From the NCBI RefSeq assembly GCF_014205335.1, contig NZ_JACHNH010000001.1, positions 6,814,501 to 6,878,500 on the forward strand: a DNA stretch of 64,000 bases, given 5' to 3'. Positions 42,260 to 50,376 of this stretch are shown piece by piece. Within the stretch, counting starts at the first letter, position 1; each line of letters opens with the position of its first letter. Source of the stretch: Amorphoplanes digitatis (GTDB lineage Bacteria; Actinomycetota; Actinomycetes; Mycobacteriales; Micromonosporaceae). The notes beneath the pieces were generated by a model that was not told the DNA's origin, did no database searches, and saw only the letters and a program-made list of their open reading frames with translations. The position numbers were made by a program, and so were the translations under genes.

Positions 42260-43771
42260 TCAGCGCTTCTCGTGACCGTCCTCGCCGTGCCAGCGGGCCA
42301 GCCGGCCGCGCCGGCTCACCGCCCGCAGGCGCCGCTCGGCGACGTCCCGGGCGGCGGCGGTGGTGACGATCAGCAGGTCGTCCCCGGTCCGCAGCCGGGT
42401 GTCCGGCCCCGGCACGAATCCCGCGCCGTCCCGCACCACGAGCGTCACCACCGCGCCGACGGGCAGCCGCAGCTCGTCGATGTGCACCCCGGCCAGCCGC
42501 GAGCCCGGCTCGATCTCGATCTGCAACACGTCGGCATGCATCCGCTCCAGCGGCGCGGCCTCCACGTGGATCTCCACCGCCTCGGCCGGCGCGGTGATCC
42601 CGAGCCGGCGCGCCACCGGTCCGAGCGTGCCGGCTTGCAGCAGGGTGAAGATGATCACGAGCACGAAGACCGCGTCGAACAGCCCGTCGGAGCCTTCCGT
42701 CCTGAGCGAGAGCGGGATCGTCGCGAGCACGATCGGCACCGCGCCGCGCAGCCCGGCCCAGGACAGGAAGGCCCGGCTGCGCCAGGCGAGCCGGCGGCCA
42801 CCGCGGGTGACCAGCGCCGACACCCAGACGGAGAGCGGGCGGGCGAGCAGCACGAGCGCGAAGCCGACGACCAGGGCCGGCACCAGCGCCGCGTCCAGCC
42901 GGCTCGGCTTGACCAGCAGCCCGAGCAGCACGAAGAGCCCGATCTGCGCGACCCAGGCCAGCCCGTCGGCGAAGCCGAGGATGGCCCGGCGGTGCGGCAG
43001 GCGGCTGTTGCCCAGGACGACGCCGGCCACGTAGACGGCGAGGAAGCCGGACGCGTGCGCGGCCGCACCGGCGGCGTACGCGAGGAAGGTGAGCGCGACC
43101 GCCGCGATCGGGTACAGCCCCGCGGCGGGCAGGGCGGCGTGCCGCAGCAGCCAGCGCCCGGCCATGCCGACGGCGAGCCCGATGGCGGTCCCCGCCGCGA
43201 GCTCGTAGCCGACCAGCAGCAACTCGTGCCACCAGGGATGCTCCGGCCCACCGGCGGAGGAGAGCAGGATGACCAGCAGGACCACTGGGGCGTCGTTCAT
43301 GCCGGACTCGGCCTCGAGCGTGGCGACCAGCCGCGGCGGCAGCCGCAGCACCCGCAGGGTCGCGAAGACCGCGGCCGCGTCGGTCGAGGAGAGCACCGCG
43401 CCGTAGAGCAGCGAGAGCCGCCAGTCGAGGCCGAGGACCAGGTGCACGACGACGCCGACGACGGCGACGCTCACGGCAACCCCGATGGTGGCCAGCACCG
43501 CGGAAAGCCCGAGCACCGGCCGCAGGGTGGTCCAGCGGGCGGTCAGCCCACCCTCGGCGATGATCATGATCAGAGCGCAGAAGCCGAGGGTACGGGTGAG
43601 GCCGGCGTCGTCGAAGCGGATGCCGAAGCCGGCCTCCCCGATGAGCATGCCGATGAACAGGTACACGAGCAGGCTTGGCAGCCCGAGCCGGGTGGAGAGC
43701 CGCACGGCGGCCACCGCGACGAGCAGCACGGCGGCACCGACGAGCAGCGCGAGATCGAGCCCGCCGGTCAT
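42260..43771 (-). CDS. Potassium/proton antiporter (CPA1/NhaP2-like with RCK_C domain)
   Basis: A 503-residue protein with about 12 hydrophobic segments (residues 5-395). Ion-site markers are VLSSTDAAAVFATLRVL and LEAESGMNDAPVVLL. The C-terminal 100 residues form a TrkA_C (RCK_C) regulatory domain (LAGVHIDELRLPVGAVVTLV). NhaP2/CvrA homologues exchange K+ for H+. ATG 43771 overlaps the stop of the DUF167 gene in ATGA. It is the second gene of that pair. Confidence 0.92.
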   Translation of the reverse strand: MTGGLDLALLVGAAVLLVAVAAVRLSTRLGLPSLLVYLFIGMLIGEAGFGIRFDDAGLTRTLGFCALIMIIAEGGLTARWTTLRPVLGLSAVLATIGVAVSVAVVGVVVHLVLGLDWRLSLLYGAVLSSTDAAAVFATLRVLRLPPRLVATLEAESGMNDAPVVLLVILLSSAGGPEHPWWHELLLVGYELAAGTAIGLAVGMAGRWLLRHAALPAAGLYPIAAVALTFLAYAAGAAAHASGFLAVYVAGVVLGNSRLPHRRAILGFADGLAWVAQIGLFVLLGLLVKPSRLDAALVPALVVGFALVLLARPLSVWVSALVTRGGRRLAWRSRAFLSWAGLRGAVPIVLATIPLSLRTEGSDGLFDAVFVLVIIFTLLQAGTLGPVARRLGITAPAEAVEIHVEAAPLERMHADVLQIEIEPGSRLAGVHIDELRLPVGAVVTLVVRDGAGFVPGPDTRLRTGDDLLIVTTAAARDVAERRLRAVSRRGRLARWHGEDGHEKR

Positions 43772-44157
43772 GGGGTGCCGTCACGCAGCGCGGCCAGCCG
43801 CTCGCCGACGTCCCCGGCCACGGTGAAGACCTTGTCGCGGCTGGTGGCACCGATCTTCAGCTCGACGTCGCCGGGCCGGAGCCCGAGCGCGGCGGCCAGG
43901 GCACGCCGCACCGCCTCGGTGGCCTTGCCGTCGACCGCGGGCGCGCCGACCGCGACGATCAGCGCCGGACCGTGCGGACCGTCGTAGCGTCCGCCCACCC
44001 GGGTCCGCCCGGCACCGGGCCGAACCCGCACGGCGAAGGATCGCTCCGCCGCGGGCCGCCCGCCCTTCCCGGTGGACGCCGGGGACCCCGCGCGGGCGGT
44101 TTGTGCCGCGCCGGGCGCGATGGCCGGGTCGGTGGAGGGAGCGCGACGCTTGGCCAT
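43768..44157 (-). CDS. DUF167 (YggU-like) protein
   Basis: A 129-residue protein. The DUF167 core is SFAVRVRPGAGRTRVGGRYD, then ALIVAVGAPAVDGKATEAV, and KIGATSRDKVFTVAG. A disordered N-terminal extension of about 45 residues (Ala/Pro/Ser-rich) precedes it. Function unknown. ATG 44157 is preferred over a TTG further upstream. Coupled to the antiporter gene. The 162 bp between it and the next gene hold nothing I can support. Confidence 0.88.
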   Translation of the reverse strand: MAKRRAPSTDPAIAPGAAQTARAGSPASTGKGGRPAAERSFAVRVRPGAGRTRVGGRYDGPHGPALIVAVGAPAVDGKATEAVRRALAAALGLRPGDVELKIGATSRDKVFTVAGDVGERLAALRDGTP

Positions 44158-44319
44158 GCCCCATTGTGCCGATCTTCGATCCCGTGCCCCACCGGGGTCA
44201 CCCCGCAACGCCCGGTGATCATTGGCGACCACGGAGAGCTATCACGTCGACCCGTCCGCGTGCGGGCCGAAGGGCTGCACTTACGGGCAACGGCGCGAGG
44301 CACCCCTAGGCGCCCCGGA

Positions 44320-45216
44320 TCAGTACCGGGCGGCGGCCGCGACCAGGCGATCCACCGGGCGGCACAGGCCGCACGGGCTGAAGCCCAGCTCGACCGCCTC
44401 CGCGACAGGCAGGCCCTCGGTCATGCGCCCGATCAGGTGCGGGCAGTCCGGCAGGTGATAACGCGGCCGGCCGTCCACGACCAGCACCTCGGCGTCCAGC
44501 CGGGCCACCTTGACCGCGTCCGCCGGGCGGACGGCCTGCGGCAGCGGTTCGTCGTCCGGGTCGTCCGGGTCGGGCTCGTCGAACTCGTCGGCCGGCCCGG
44601 CGTAGTCCGGTCCGGAGCTCTCCGGCCCGGCGAACGACAGGTCGTGAGCGGCCGGGGCCTCGGCGAAGGCCGGTGCGGCGTCCGCGGGCGCCGGCTCACC
44701 GCGCCACGCGTCCTCGTCCGGCGCGGCGGCGCGGGCTCCGCCGATGACGGTGGCCGCCCGGTCGTAGTCGGGATCCTCCGCGCGCGAGGCCGCGCCGGCG
44801 GCCTGACCCGAGGAAGTCCGGCCGGCGGCGGCATCGTCGTAGAGGTCCGCGTCCGGGTGCACCCGCTGGGTCACGTCCGGGGCCGAGTGGTACTCGTCCG
44901 CGTCGCGGCGGCCGGCGGCGTAGGCGGCCTCGTCGTCCTGGGGGCCGTCGAACTCCGGGAACGGATCGCCGGCCGGATGGTCCCCGCCGCGGGCCGCGTC
45001 CTGGTGCGCACGGGCCGGCTCGCCGACCGGGTCGTCGCCCGGTACCCGCACCGCGCGCCGGGCGGCCGAGGCCTGCCGGGCGCCGATGACCAGCGCCACC
45101 GCGGCCAGCAGGCTGGCAACGATGGAACTGATCAGCAGAGAGCTCGATCCACCGGCGAGGCCGAGGACGAGAAGCGTCACGGCGACGAGGATGAGCAGCA
45201 AACTAGCAACGATCAT
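44320..45216 (-). CDS. Membrane-anchored acidic protein with C-terminal zinc-type motif
   Basis: A 298-residue protein. Two hydrophobic segments (residues about 2-20 and 28-46) anchor it, a long Asp/Glu/Ala/Pro-rich region (50-235) follows, and the C-terminal 60 residues carry YHLPDCPHLIGR, then ELGFSPCGLCRPVD. This H/C...CxxC spacing is like the zinc motif attached to Ada and some secreted nucleases. It probably binds metal; the function is unknown. ATG 45216 is the start. It follows divIVA by 43 bp and may be the last gene of the cell-division operon. Confidence 0.78.
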   Translation of the reverse strand: MIVASLLLILVAVTLLVLGLAGGSSSLLISSIVASLLAAVALVIGARQASAARRAVRVPGDDPVGEPARAHQDAARGGDHPAGDPFPEFDGPQDDEAAYAAGRRDADEYHSAPDVTQRVHPDADLYDDAAAGRTSSGQAAGAASRAEDPDYDRAATVIGGARAAAPDEDAWRGEPAPADAAPAFAEAPAAHDLSFAGPESSGPDYAGPADEFDEPDPDDPDDEPLPQAVRPADAVKVARLDAEVLVVDGRPRYHLPDCPHLIGRMTEGLPVAEAVELGFSPCGLCRPVDRLVAAAARY

Positions 45217-45259
45217 GGCTCATCCCCGCCGCAGTGGGAACCGATCCGCAAGCCGAGGC

Positions 45260-46081
45260 TCAGCGGCCGGTCTCGATGGAACCGGCGCGGCTGCCGCCGT
45301 AGGAGCCGGCGAGGCCCGCGGCGGCGAGACCGCCCGAGCCGCCGACCGAACGGTTGGCGTCGGCGCGGGACATCTCAGCTTCGAGGCCCTGGCCGCGACC
45401 GTCGAGGTCGCGCAGCTGGCTCTCGAGGTACGCCTTGAGCCGGGTGCGGTACTCGCGCTCGAACTGCTTGAGCTCCTCGATGTGCTTCTGCAACGCGGAG
45501 CGCTTGGCGTCCAGGCCGCCCATGGCCTCCTGGTGCCGCTGGCGCGCGTCGCGCTCGAGGGCATCCGCCTTGGCGCGGGCCTCGCGGGTGACCTCCTCCG
45601 CCTTGGAACGGGCGTCGGAGAGAAGCTTGTCGGCCTCCCGGCGGGCGTCGGACACGTGGTCGTCGGCCGTGCGCTGGGCCATCATGAGGACGCGCAGTGC
45701 CTGCTGCTCGCCGTCGGCACCGCCGGCGGCGCCGGCTCCGGCACCGACCGGGCCCTGTGCCCGGACCTGCTCAAGCTCGGCCTGCATCTGGCGGGCGGCC
45801 TGCTCAGCGGCAGACTTGTCGCGCTGCACCCGGTCGAGCTGGGCCTTCATGTCGTTGAGCTCGGCGGCCAGACGCGGGTCGGCGCTCGGACCGGCTGGTG
45901 CGCCACCCCGACCGCCGCGCTCCACCTGGGCGCGCAGCTCGTTGTTCTCCTCGATCAGACGGGCGAGCTCGCGCTCGACCTCGTCCAGGAAGGCGTCGAC
46001 CTCCTCCTCGTCATACCCCCGCTTGCCGATAGGGGGTTTCTTGAAGGCGACGTTGTGCACGTCGGCCGGGGTCAGCGGCAT
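45260..46081 (-). CDS. divIVA: DivIVA/Wag31 polar growth and division protein
   Basis: A 273-residue coiled-coil protein that marks negatively curved membrane at poles and septa and guides cell wall growth. The N-terminal lipid-binding domain is LTPADVHNVAFKKPPIGKRG, then YDEEEVDAFLDEVE. Coiled coils cover about 35-60, 70-110 and 130-230, separated by a Gly/Ala linker. GAGGAG lies upstream of ATG 46081. Its place after yggT follows the normal order of the cluster. Confidence 0.95.
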   Translation of the reverse strand: MPLTPADVHNVAFKKPPIGKRGYDEEEVDAFLDEVERELARLIEENNELRAQVERGGRGGAPAGPSADPRLAAELNDMKAQLDRVQRDKSAAEQAARQMQAELEQVRAQGPVGAGAGAAGGADGEQQALRVLMMAQRTADDHVSDARREADKLLSDARSKAEEVTREARAKADALERDARQRHQEAMGGLDAKRSALQKHIEELKQFEREYRTRLKAYLESQLRDLDGRGQGLEAEMSRADANRSVGGSGGLAAAGLAGSYGGSRAGSIETGR

Positions 46082-46139
46082 CGAAACTCCTCGGGTCAGT
46101 TGCGGCCGCGTGGGGCGCAGTCGATCAGGGCGAACGCGG

Positions 46140-46445
46140 TCACGCGAACTTCCTGATCAACTCCGCTAACACGAAGTTCAAAAGCACGAACAGGATAACC
46201 AGCAGGACCAGGGACGCCAGGTCCAAACTCACGGTACCAATTCGAAGCGGTGGGATCACACGCCTCAACGCCTTGAGGGGTGGATCAGTGACGCTCCACA
46301 CCGATTCGAGTGCCGCCGACGCCCCGCGCCCCGGCTGCCACCGACGCCCGTACTGCAGCACCGCACCCAGGACGAACCGGGCCAACAAGGTCAGGAAGAA
46401 GACGTAGAGAAACAGATAGATGATCTGGAACACGATCGACAGCAC
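46140..46445 (-). CDS. YggT family membrane protein
   Basis: A 101-residue membrane protein with two main hydrophobic segments (VFQIIYLFLYVFFLTLLARF and SLVLLVILFVLLNFVLAEL) joined by SVTDPPLKALRRVIPPLRI, the YggT (YlmG) signature. Homologues affect division and membrane organisation. GTG 46445 gives the usual family N-terminus. TTG 46472 is an alternative because it overlaps the sepF stop in TTGA. Confidence 0.92.
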   Translation of the reverse strand: MLSIVFQIIYLFLYVFFLTLLARFVLGAVLQYGRRWQPGRGASAALESVWSVTDPPLKALRRVIPPLRIGTVSLDLASLVLLVILFVLLNFVLAELIRKFA

Positions 46446-46468
46446 GTCAGGCGGATCCCTCGTTAGGG

Positions 46469-47170
46469 TCAACTCTGGTTGAAGAACCCACCCTCAGCGA
46501 TCTTGGCTTTGTCCTCAGCGGTGACCTGGACATTGGCCGGTGAGAGCAGGAAAACCCGGTTGGTCACGCGCTCGATCGTACCGCGCAGCCCGAAAGCCAG
46601 CCCGGCCGCGAAGTCGACGAGTCTGCGGGCATCGCTCTCGTCCATCTCGGTGAGATTGATGATCACCGGTACGCCGTCACGGAAGTGCTCGCCGATCGTG
46701 CGCGCCTCGCGGTACGTCGTCGGGTGCAGCGTGGTGATCTGGTAGCGCTGGTCCTCCTCGACGATCCGCTGGTGCGCCTGCGGCTGAGCCTGCGGCGCGA
46801 GCGCCAGGTTGTCGCGGGTGGCGTAGCTGGACGTCTCGGCGACGGGCGCCGACGGCCGGGTGATCGAGCGGACGCTGGCCCGCTCCTGGCGCTCGGGGCG
46901 ATCGTGGTGGTCGTCACGCTCGAGGTCGATGCGGGCGGCGGCGCGCTCGAGGCGGCCGCTGCGCTCCTGGCGGGCGCGCGGCAGCGCCGGCGCCTCGTCG
47001 ACGTCGTCCTCGTCGTCGGCGAACTCGTCGGCGTAGCGGTAACCGGAGTCACGGTCGCGGTCACGGTCGCGGTCACGGTCGCGGTAGCCGCCGTCGCGGT
47101 AGCGATCGTCGTACTGGTCGTCCTCTTCGACGAGTCCGAGCCAAACCCCCGCCTTACGCAATGCGCTCAT
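46469..47170 (-). CDS. sepF: Cell division protein SepF
   Basis: A 233-residue FtsZ-anchoring protein. The N-terminal membrane-binding helix is SALRKAGVWLGLVEEDD. The linker is very charged and includes a run of RD dipeptides. The C-terminal SepF domain (DUF552) is HPTTYREARTIGEHFRDGVP, then VIINLTEMDESDARRLVDF. In actinobacteria SepF replaces FtsA as membrane anchor. The ATG overlaps the stop of a short ORF derived from the repeat at 47167-47226, and GGGGGTGATGGC is its ribosome binding site. Confidence 0.95.
   Translation of the reverse strand: MSALRKAGVWLGLVEEDDQYDDRYRDGGYRDRDRDRDRDRDSGYRYADEFADDEDDVDEAPALPRARQERSGRLERAAARIDLERDDHHDRPERQERASVRSITRPSAPVAETSSYATRDNLALAPQAQPQAHQRIVEEDQRYQITTLHPTTYREARTIGEHFRDGVPVIINLTEMDESDARRLVDFAAGLAFGLRGTIERVTNRVFLLSPANVQVTAEDKAKIAEGGFFNQS
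47048..47083 (-). repeat. 12-bp tandem repeat in sepF (RDRD run)
   Basis: Three perfect copies of GTCACGGTCGCG (plus-strand reading) encode the Arg-Asp run in the SepF linker. The number of copies may vary between strains by slippage without shifting the frame. Confidence 0.85.
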
Positions 47171-47271
47171 GCCATCACCCCCGCCGGCGGGCACTGAGCT
47201 GATGATCCGCTCGCAAGCTTGCTCATGTGGCTACCCCCAGCCCCCTGCTCGGCGCCGAACCGCTCGTCCAT
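47167..47271 (-). CDS. 34-aa leader ORF containing the repeat, coupled to sepF
   Basis: ATG 47271 has GGAGGTGG six bases upstream and opens a frame MDERFGAEQGAGGSH that runs into MSKLASGSSAQ, which matches the 5935-6088 repeats in its first 36 bases. The TGA (47167-47169) overlaps the sepF ATG in ATGA. The inserted part (47171-47226) is 56 bp, shorter than 77, but coupling is kept. The remaining stretch 47272-47450 is non-coding and may hold the sepF promoter (TTGCGG, TACATA). Confidence 0.5.
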   Translation of the reverse strand: MDERFGAEQGAGGSHMSKLASGSSAQCPPAGVMA

Positions 47272-47450
47272 GCCCCCACCTCCGTCCGCTGTGCGGCCCG
47301 CGCCCCCTCGGCGTGCCGCGTCCCCCCTTGCACAGGCACCCGATCGTCGAACATCGACCGGGTCCCGCCGCGACGCTGCGTCGTCGGGCGCGTCGGCCGA
47401 GGCACGTCGCGCGTAAACAACACGTATGTAGTTTGCTGCCCGCCGCAAGG

Positions 47451-48179
47451 CTACCGCAGCGTGTTTCGCATCCCGAGTAAAGAAGTGCCGATCCGTACGT
47501 GTGTCGCGCCGTGCCGAACGGCCTGCTCGAGATCGCCGCTCATGCCCGCCGAGACGGCCGTCGCGCCCGGGTATTCCGAGCGCAGCCGCGCGGTCAGCGC
47601 GGCCAGATCCGCGAAGGCCCGCTCCGGCTCCCAGTCCAGCGGCGCCACCGCCATCACGCCGCCGAGCCGAAGGCCCTCGGCGTCGTTCACCGCCGCCGCC
47701 ACCCGCCACAGATCACGGTCGGCCTCCGCGGCACCGGCGATCGCGCCGCCCCGGGCCGGATCACCGTCGATGCTCACCTGCACGAGCACGTCGAGCGGGC
47801 GCTCCCGCAGCCGCGCGGCGGCGGTGGACAGCGCCCCGGCCAGGCGCGTCGAGTCGACCGACTCCACCACGTCGGCGTAGGTGACGACCGACTTGGCCTT
47901 GTTGCGCTGCAACTGGCCGACGAAGTGCCAGCGCACCTCGACGTCCTGCGCCCGGACTGCCGCCGACTTCGCGGCCGCCTCCTGGTCCTTGTTCTCGCCG
48001 ACGTCGGTGACGCCGAGCCCGGCGAGCAGCACCACGTCGCTCGCCGGGTAGGTCTTGGTCACCGCGACCAGGGCCACCGAGCCCGGATCGCGGCCGGCCG
48101 CCGCGCAGGCACGCCCGATCCGCTGATGCACCTCGTCCAGCGAGGCCGCCAGCAGGTCGCGGCGTGCCTGGACCGTCAA
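47451..48179 (-). CDS. YggS family PLP-binding protein (PLP homeostasis)
   Basis: A 242-residue PLP-binding TIM barrel. The PLP lysine is in VALVAVTKTYPASDV; GENKDQEAAAKSA, WHFVGQLQRNKAK, GLRLGGVMAV and SAGMSGDLEQAVRHGATHVR are the family blocks. It buffers PLP and affects amino acid metabolism, and is normally encoded next to sepF. TTG 48179 starts 4 bp after the ftsZ stop, so it is co-translated with ftsZ. The pgeF/ylmD gene usually found between ftsZ and yggS is absent. Confidence 0.94.
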   Translation of the reverse strand: MTVQARRDLLAASLDEVHQRIGRACAAAGRDPGSVALVAVTKTYPASDVVLLAGLGVTDVGENKDQEAAAKSAAVRAQDVEVRWHFVGQLQRNKAKSVVTYADVVESVDSTRLAGALSTAAARLRERPLDVLVQVSIDGDPARGGAIAGAAEADRDLWRVAAAVNDAEGLRLGGVMAVAPLDWEPERAFADLAALTARLRSEYPGATAVSAGMSGDLEQAVRHGATHVRIGTSLLGMRNTLR

Positions 48180-48183
48180 CCGC

Positions 48184-49311
48184 TCAGGAGCCGTTCTTCA
48201 GGAAGTCCGGCACGTCGACGTCGTCGAAGAGCACCCGGCGCGGCGGCGGGGCGGCCGCCGGCGGCGCGGGCGGGGTGACCGGCACCGTCGCGGCCGGCGC
48301 GACCGCGGGCGGGGCCGCGGGCTGCGGAACCTTGCGCGCGGGCTCGGCCGGCTTGTACGAGGGCGTGCCCCCGTCGAAGCCGGCCGCGATGACGGTGACC
48401 CGGACCTCGTCACCGAGGGCGTCGTCGATGACGGCGCCGAAGATGATGTTGGCGTCGGGGTGCGCCGCGTCGGTGACCAGCTGCGCCGCGTCGTTGATCT
48501 CGAACAGGCCGAGGTCGGAGCCGCCGGCGATGGAGAGCAGCACGCCGCGCGCGCCGTCCATGCTCTGCTCCAGCAGCGGGCTGGAGATGGCCTTCTCGGC
48601 GGCCTCGACGGCGCGGTTGTCGCCGCGCGCGCTGCCGATGCCCATGAGCGCGCTGCCCGCGCCGCTCATCACGCTCTTGACGTCGGCGAAGTCCAGGTTG
48701 ATCAGACCCGGCGTGGTGATCAGGTCGGTGATGCCCTGCACGCCGGAGAGCAGCACCTGGTCGGCCTGGCGGAACGCGTCCATCATGCTGATGCCGCGGT
48801 CGCCGAGCGCCAGCAGCCGGTCGTTCGGGATGACGATGAGCGTGTCGCACTGGTTGCGCAGCTCGTCGATGCCCGCCTCGGCCTGCACCTGGCGGCGCTT
48901 GCCCTCGAAGGAGAACGGCCGGGTGACCACGCCGATGGTCAGGGCGCCCAGCTTGCGGGCGATGTTCGCGACGACGGGCGCGCCGCCCGTGCCGGTGCCA
49001 CCGCCCTCGCCGCAGGTCACGAAGACCATGTCGGCGCCCTTGAGCACCTCTTCGATCTCGTCGCGGTGATCCTCGGCGGCGTTCTTGCCGACGTCCGGCT
49101 GCGCGCCGGCGCCGAGGCCCCGGGTCAGCTCGCGGCCGACGTCGAGCTTGACGTCGGCGTCGCTCATCAACAGTGCCTGGGCATCGGTGTTGATCGCGAT
49201 GAATTCGACTCCCTTGAGCCCAACCTCGATCATGCGGTTAACGGCGTTGACGCCGCCGCCACCGATGCCGACGACCTTGATGACCGCAAGGTAGTTGTGC
49301 GGAGGTGTCAT
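48184..49311 (-). CDS. ftsZ: Cell division GTPase FtsZ
   Basis: A 375-residue tubulin homologue that forms the Z-ring. The GTP-binding signature is CGEGGGTGTGGAP, and the N-terminal IKVVGIGGGGVNAVNRM and T7 loop GLINLDFADVKSVM are intact. A Pro/Ala-rich linker (residues about 318-360) leads to the C-terminal peptide DDVDVPDFLKNGS, which binds SepF. ATG 49311 is the start. A strong promoter lies at 49422-49450, so ftsZ is probably transcribed on its own as well as from the upstream dcw genes. Confidence 0.97.
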   Translation of the reverse strand: MTPPHNYLAVIKVVGIGGGGVNAVNRMIEVGLKGVEFIAINTDAQALLMSDADVKLDVGRELTRGLGAGAQPDVGKNAAEDHRDEIEEVLKGADMVFVTCGEGGGTGTGGAPVVANIARKLGALTIGVVTRPFSFEGKRRQVQAEAGIDELRNQCDTLIVIPNDRLLALGDRGISMMDAFRQADQVLLSGVQGITDLITTPGLINLDFADVKSVMSGAGSALMGIGSARGDNRAVEAAEKAISSPLLEQSMDGARGVLLSIAGGSDLGLFEINDAAQLVTDAAHPDANIIFGAVIDDALGDEVRVTVIAAGFDGGTPSYKPAEPARKVPQPAAPPAVAPAATVPVTPPAPPAAAPPPRRVLFDDVDVPDFLKNGS

Positions 49312-49421
49312 CGGGCTCAGCCTTCCCTTCCAGGGTTTTAGGTGTCGAGGGCCCCAGCGGCCCGGCCAAGAACCCGCCATCGACATCCGCTCCGTACAAG
49401 GGAGGGCGAGGAAACCCTCAC

Positions 49422-49450
49422 CCTCTACTAGAGGCTTAGTGTTATGTCAA
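49422..49450 (-). promoter_or_regulatory. Strong ftsZ promoter
   Basis: On the minus strand a perfect -35 TTGACA (49445-49450) is followed after 17 bp by TAGAGG (49422-49427). The leader would be about 105 nt. The palindrome-like CTCTAGTAGAG spans the -10. The remaining part of the 283-bp gap to ftsQ contains direct repeats of GTCCGCTTAC/GTCCGCTTACG type (GTAAGCGGAC near 49479 and TCCGCTTAC near 49522), facing each other. Confidence 0.7.
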
Positions 49451-49594
49451 CTACTCAACCTCTCGTGGGCAACGTAAGCGGACCTCAGGCGACATCCAAG
49501 GACCGACGCGGCGTGTCGGCGTCCGCTTACATGGCGACTATCCGACTGAGCCGTAACCTGTGACGGAATGCGCCGTTCGGTCCTTTTCGTCCGG

Positions 49595-50371
49595 TTAACG
49601 GATCGTGACCACGTCCGGGGCGCTGACGTCGATCGTGTCGCCCTTGCGTTCGAGCAGTGCGGTGGCCACCCGGGCCTTGTTGTCGCTCTGGGTGTCGTCG
49701 CCCCAGACCACCGTCCGGCCCCGGCGCAACCCGAGGCTGACCTGCGCCGGCGCCGGCACCGATATGGACACCAGCTGGTCGCGCAGCTCCGCGGTCAGCG
49801 CCGAGAGCACCGTCAGGGCCGAGCGGGTGTTGATGTCCTCCGGGCCCGGCGCGGCGAGCCGGGCCACCGGCAGCCCGCCCGGCCGGCTCGACACAGTCCG
49901 GTAGGCGACACCCTCGGCGTCGATGAGCGTGTACGCGTCGCCGACGGGCACCGCGGCGACCGGCGTGCGCTCCACCACCTCGACCACGACCGTCGAGGGC
50001 CAGCTCCGGGAGACGATCGCGCGGTCGACCGCGGGCAGGGCCTCGACCCGGCCGCGGATCCGGTCCAGGTCGACCCCGGCGAGCGGCTGGTTCATCCGTA
50101 CGGCCGCGGCCTGCTCGACATCGAGCGGCGCGAGCGAGTCCGCGCCGACGACCTCGATGGCGCGCACGCCGAGCACCGACGTCCCGTACACGATCCAGGC
50201 GAGTGCGCCCGCGATCAGCGCGACCCCCGCGCCGACCGCCCAGGGCAGCGCCGCGCGGAGCCGGCGCCGGCGGGCGCGGGCCATGAACCGCCGCACGGAG
50301 GCCGGTACGGCGTCGGTGTCCGCCCGGACCAGCCGCCAGCTACGCCCGCCCCCGCCCCGGCCTTCGCTCAC
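49595..50371 (-). CDS. ftsQ: Cell division protein FtsQ
   Basis: A 258-residue bitopic membrane protein of the FtsQBL complex. One membrane segment (residues about 40-62, LPWAVGAGVALIAGALAWIVYG) is followed by the POTRA domain (VLGVRAIEVVGADSLAPLDV) and the FtsQ domain (VDRAIVSRSWPSTVVVEVVE). GTG 50371 is the start; the murC stop is 5 bp upstream. Confidence 0.94.
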   Translation of the reverse strand: MSEGRGGGGRSWRLVRADTDAVPASVRRFMARARRRRLRAALPWAVGAGVALIAGALAWIVYGTSVLGVRAIEVVGADSLAPLDVEQAAAVRMNQPLAGVDLDRIRGRVEALPAVDRAIVSRSWPSTVVVEVVERTPVAAVPVGDAYTLIDAEGVAYRTVSSRPGGLPVARLAAPGPEDINTRSALTVLSALTAELRDQLVSISVPAPAQVSLGLRRGRTVVWGDDTQSDNKARVATALLERKGDTIDVSAPDVVTIR

Positions 50372-50376
50372 GCCAG

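Noticed and set aside
44222..44458. 78-codon plus-strand open frame starting with TTG
   Set aside because: It overlaps the end of a well-supported minus-strand gene and has no ribosome binding site. The Cys-containing start looked interesting but is probably chance.
47048..47083. 12-bp GTCACGGTCGCG repeats as protein-binding iterons
   Set aside because: They are inside sepF and simply encode the Arg-Asp linker.
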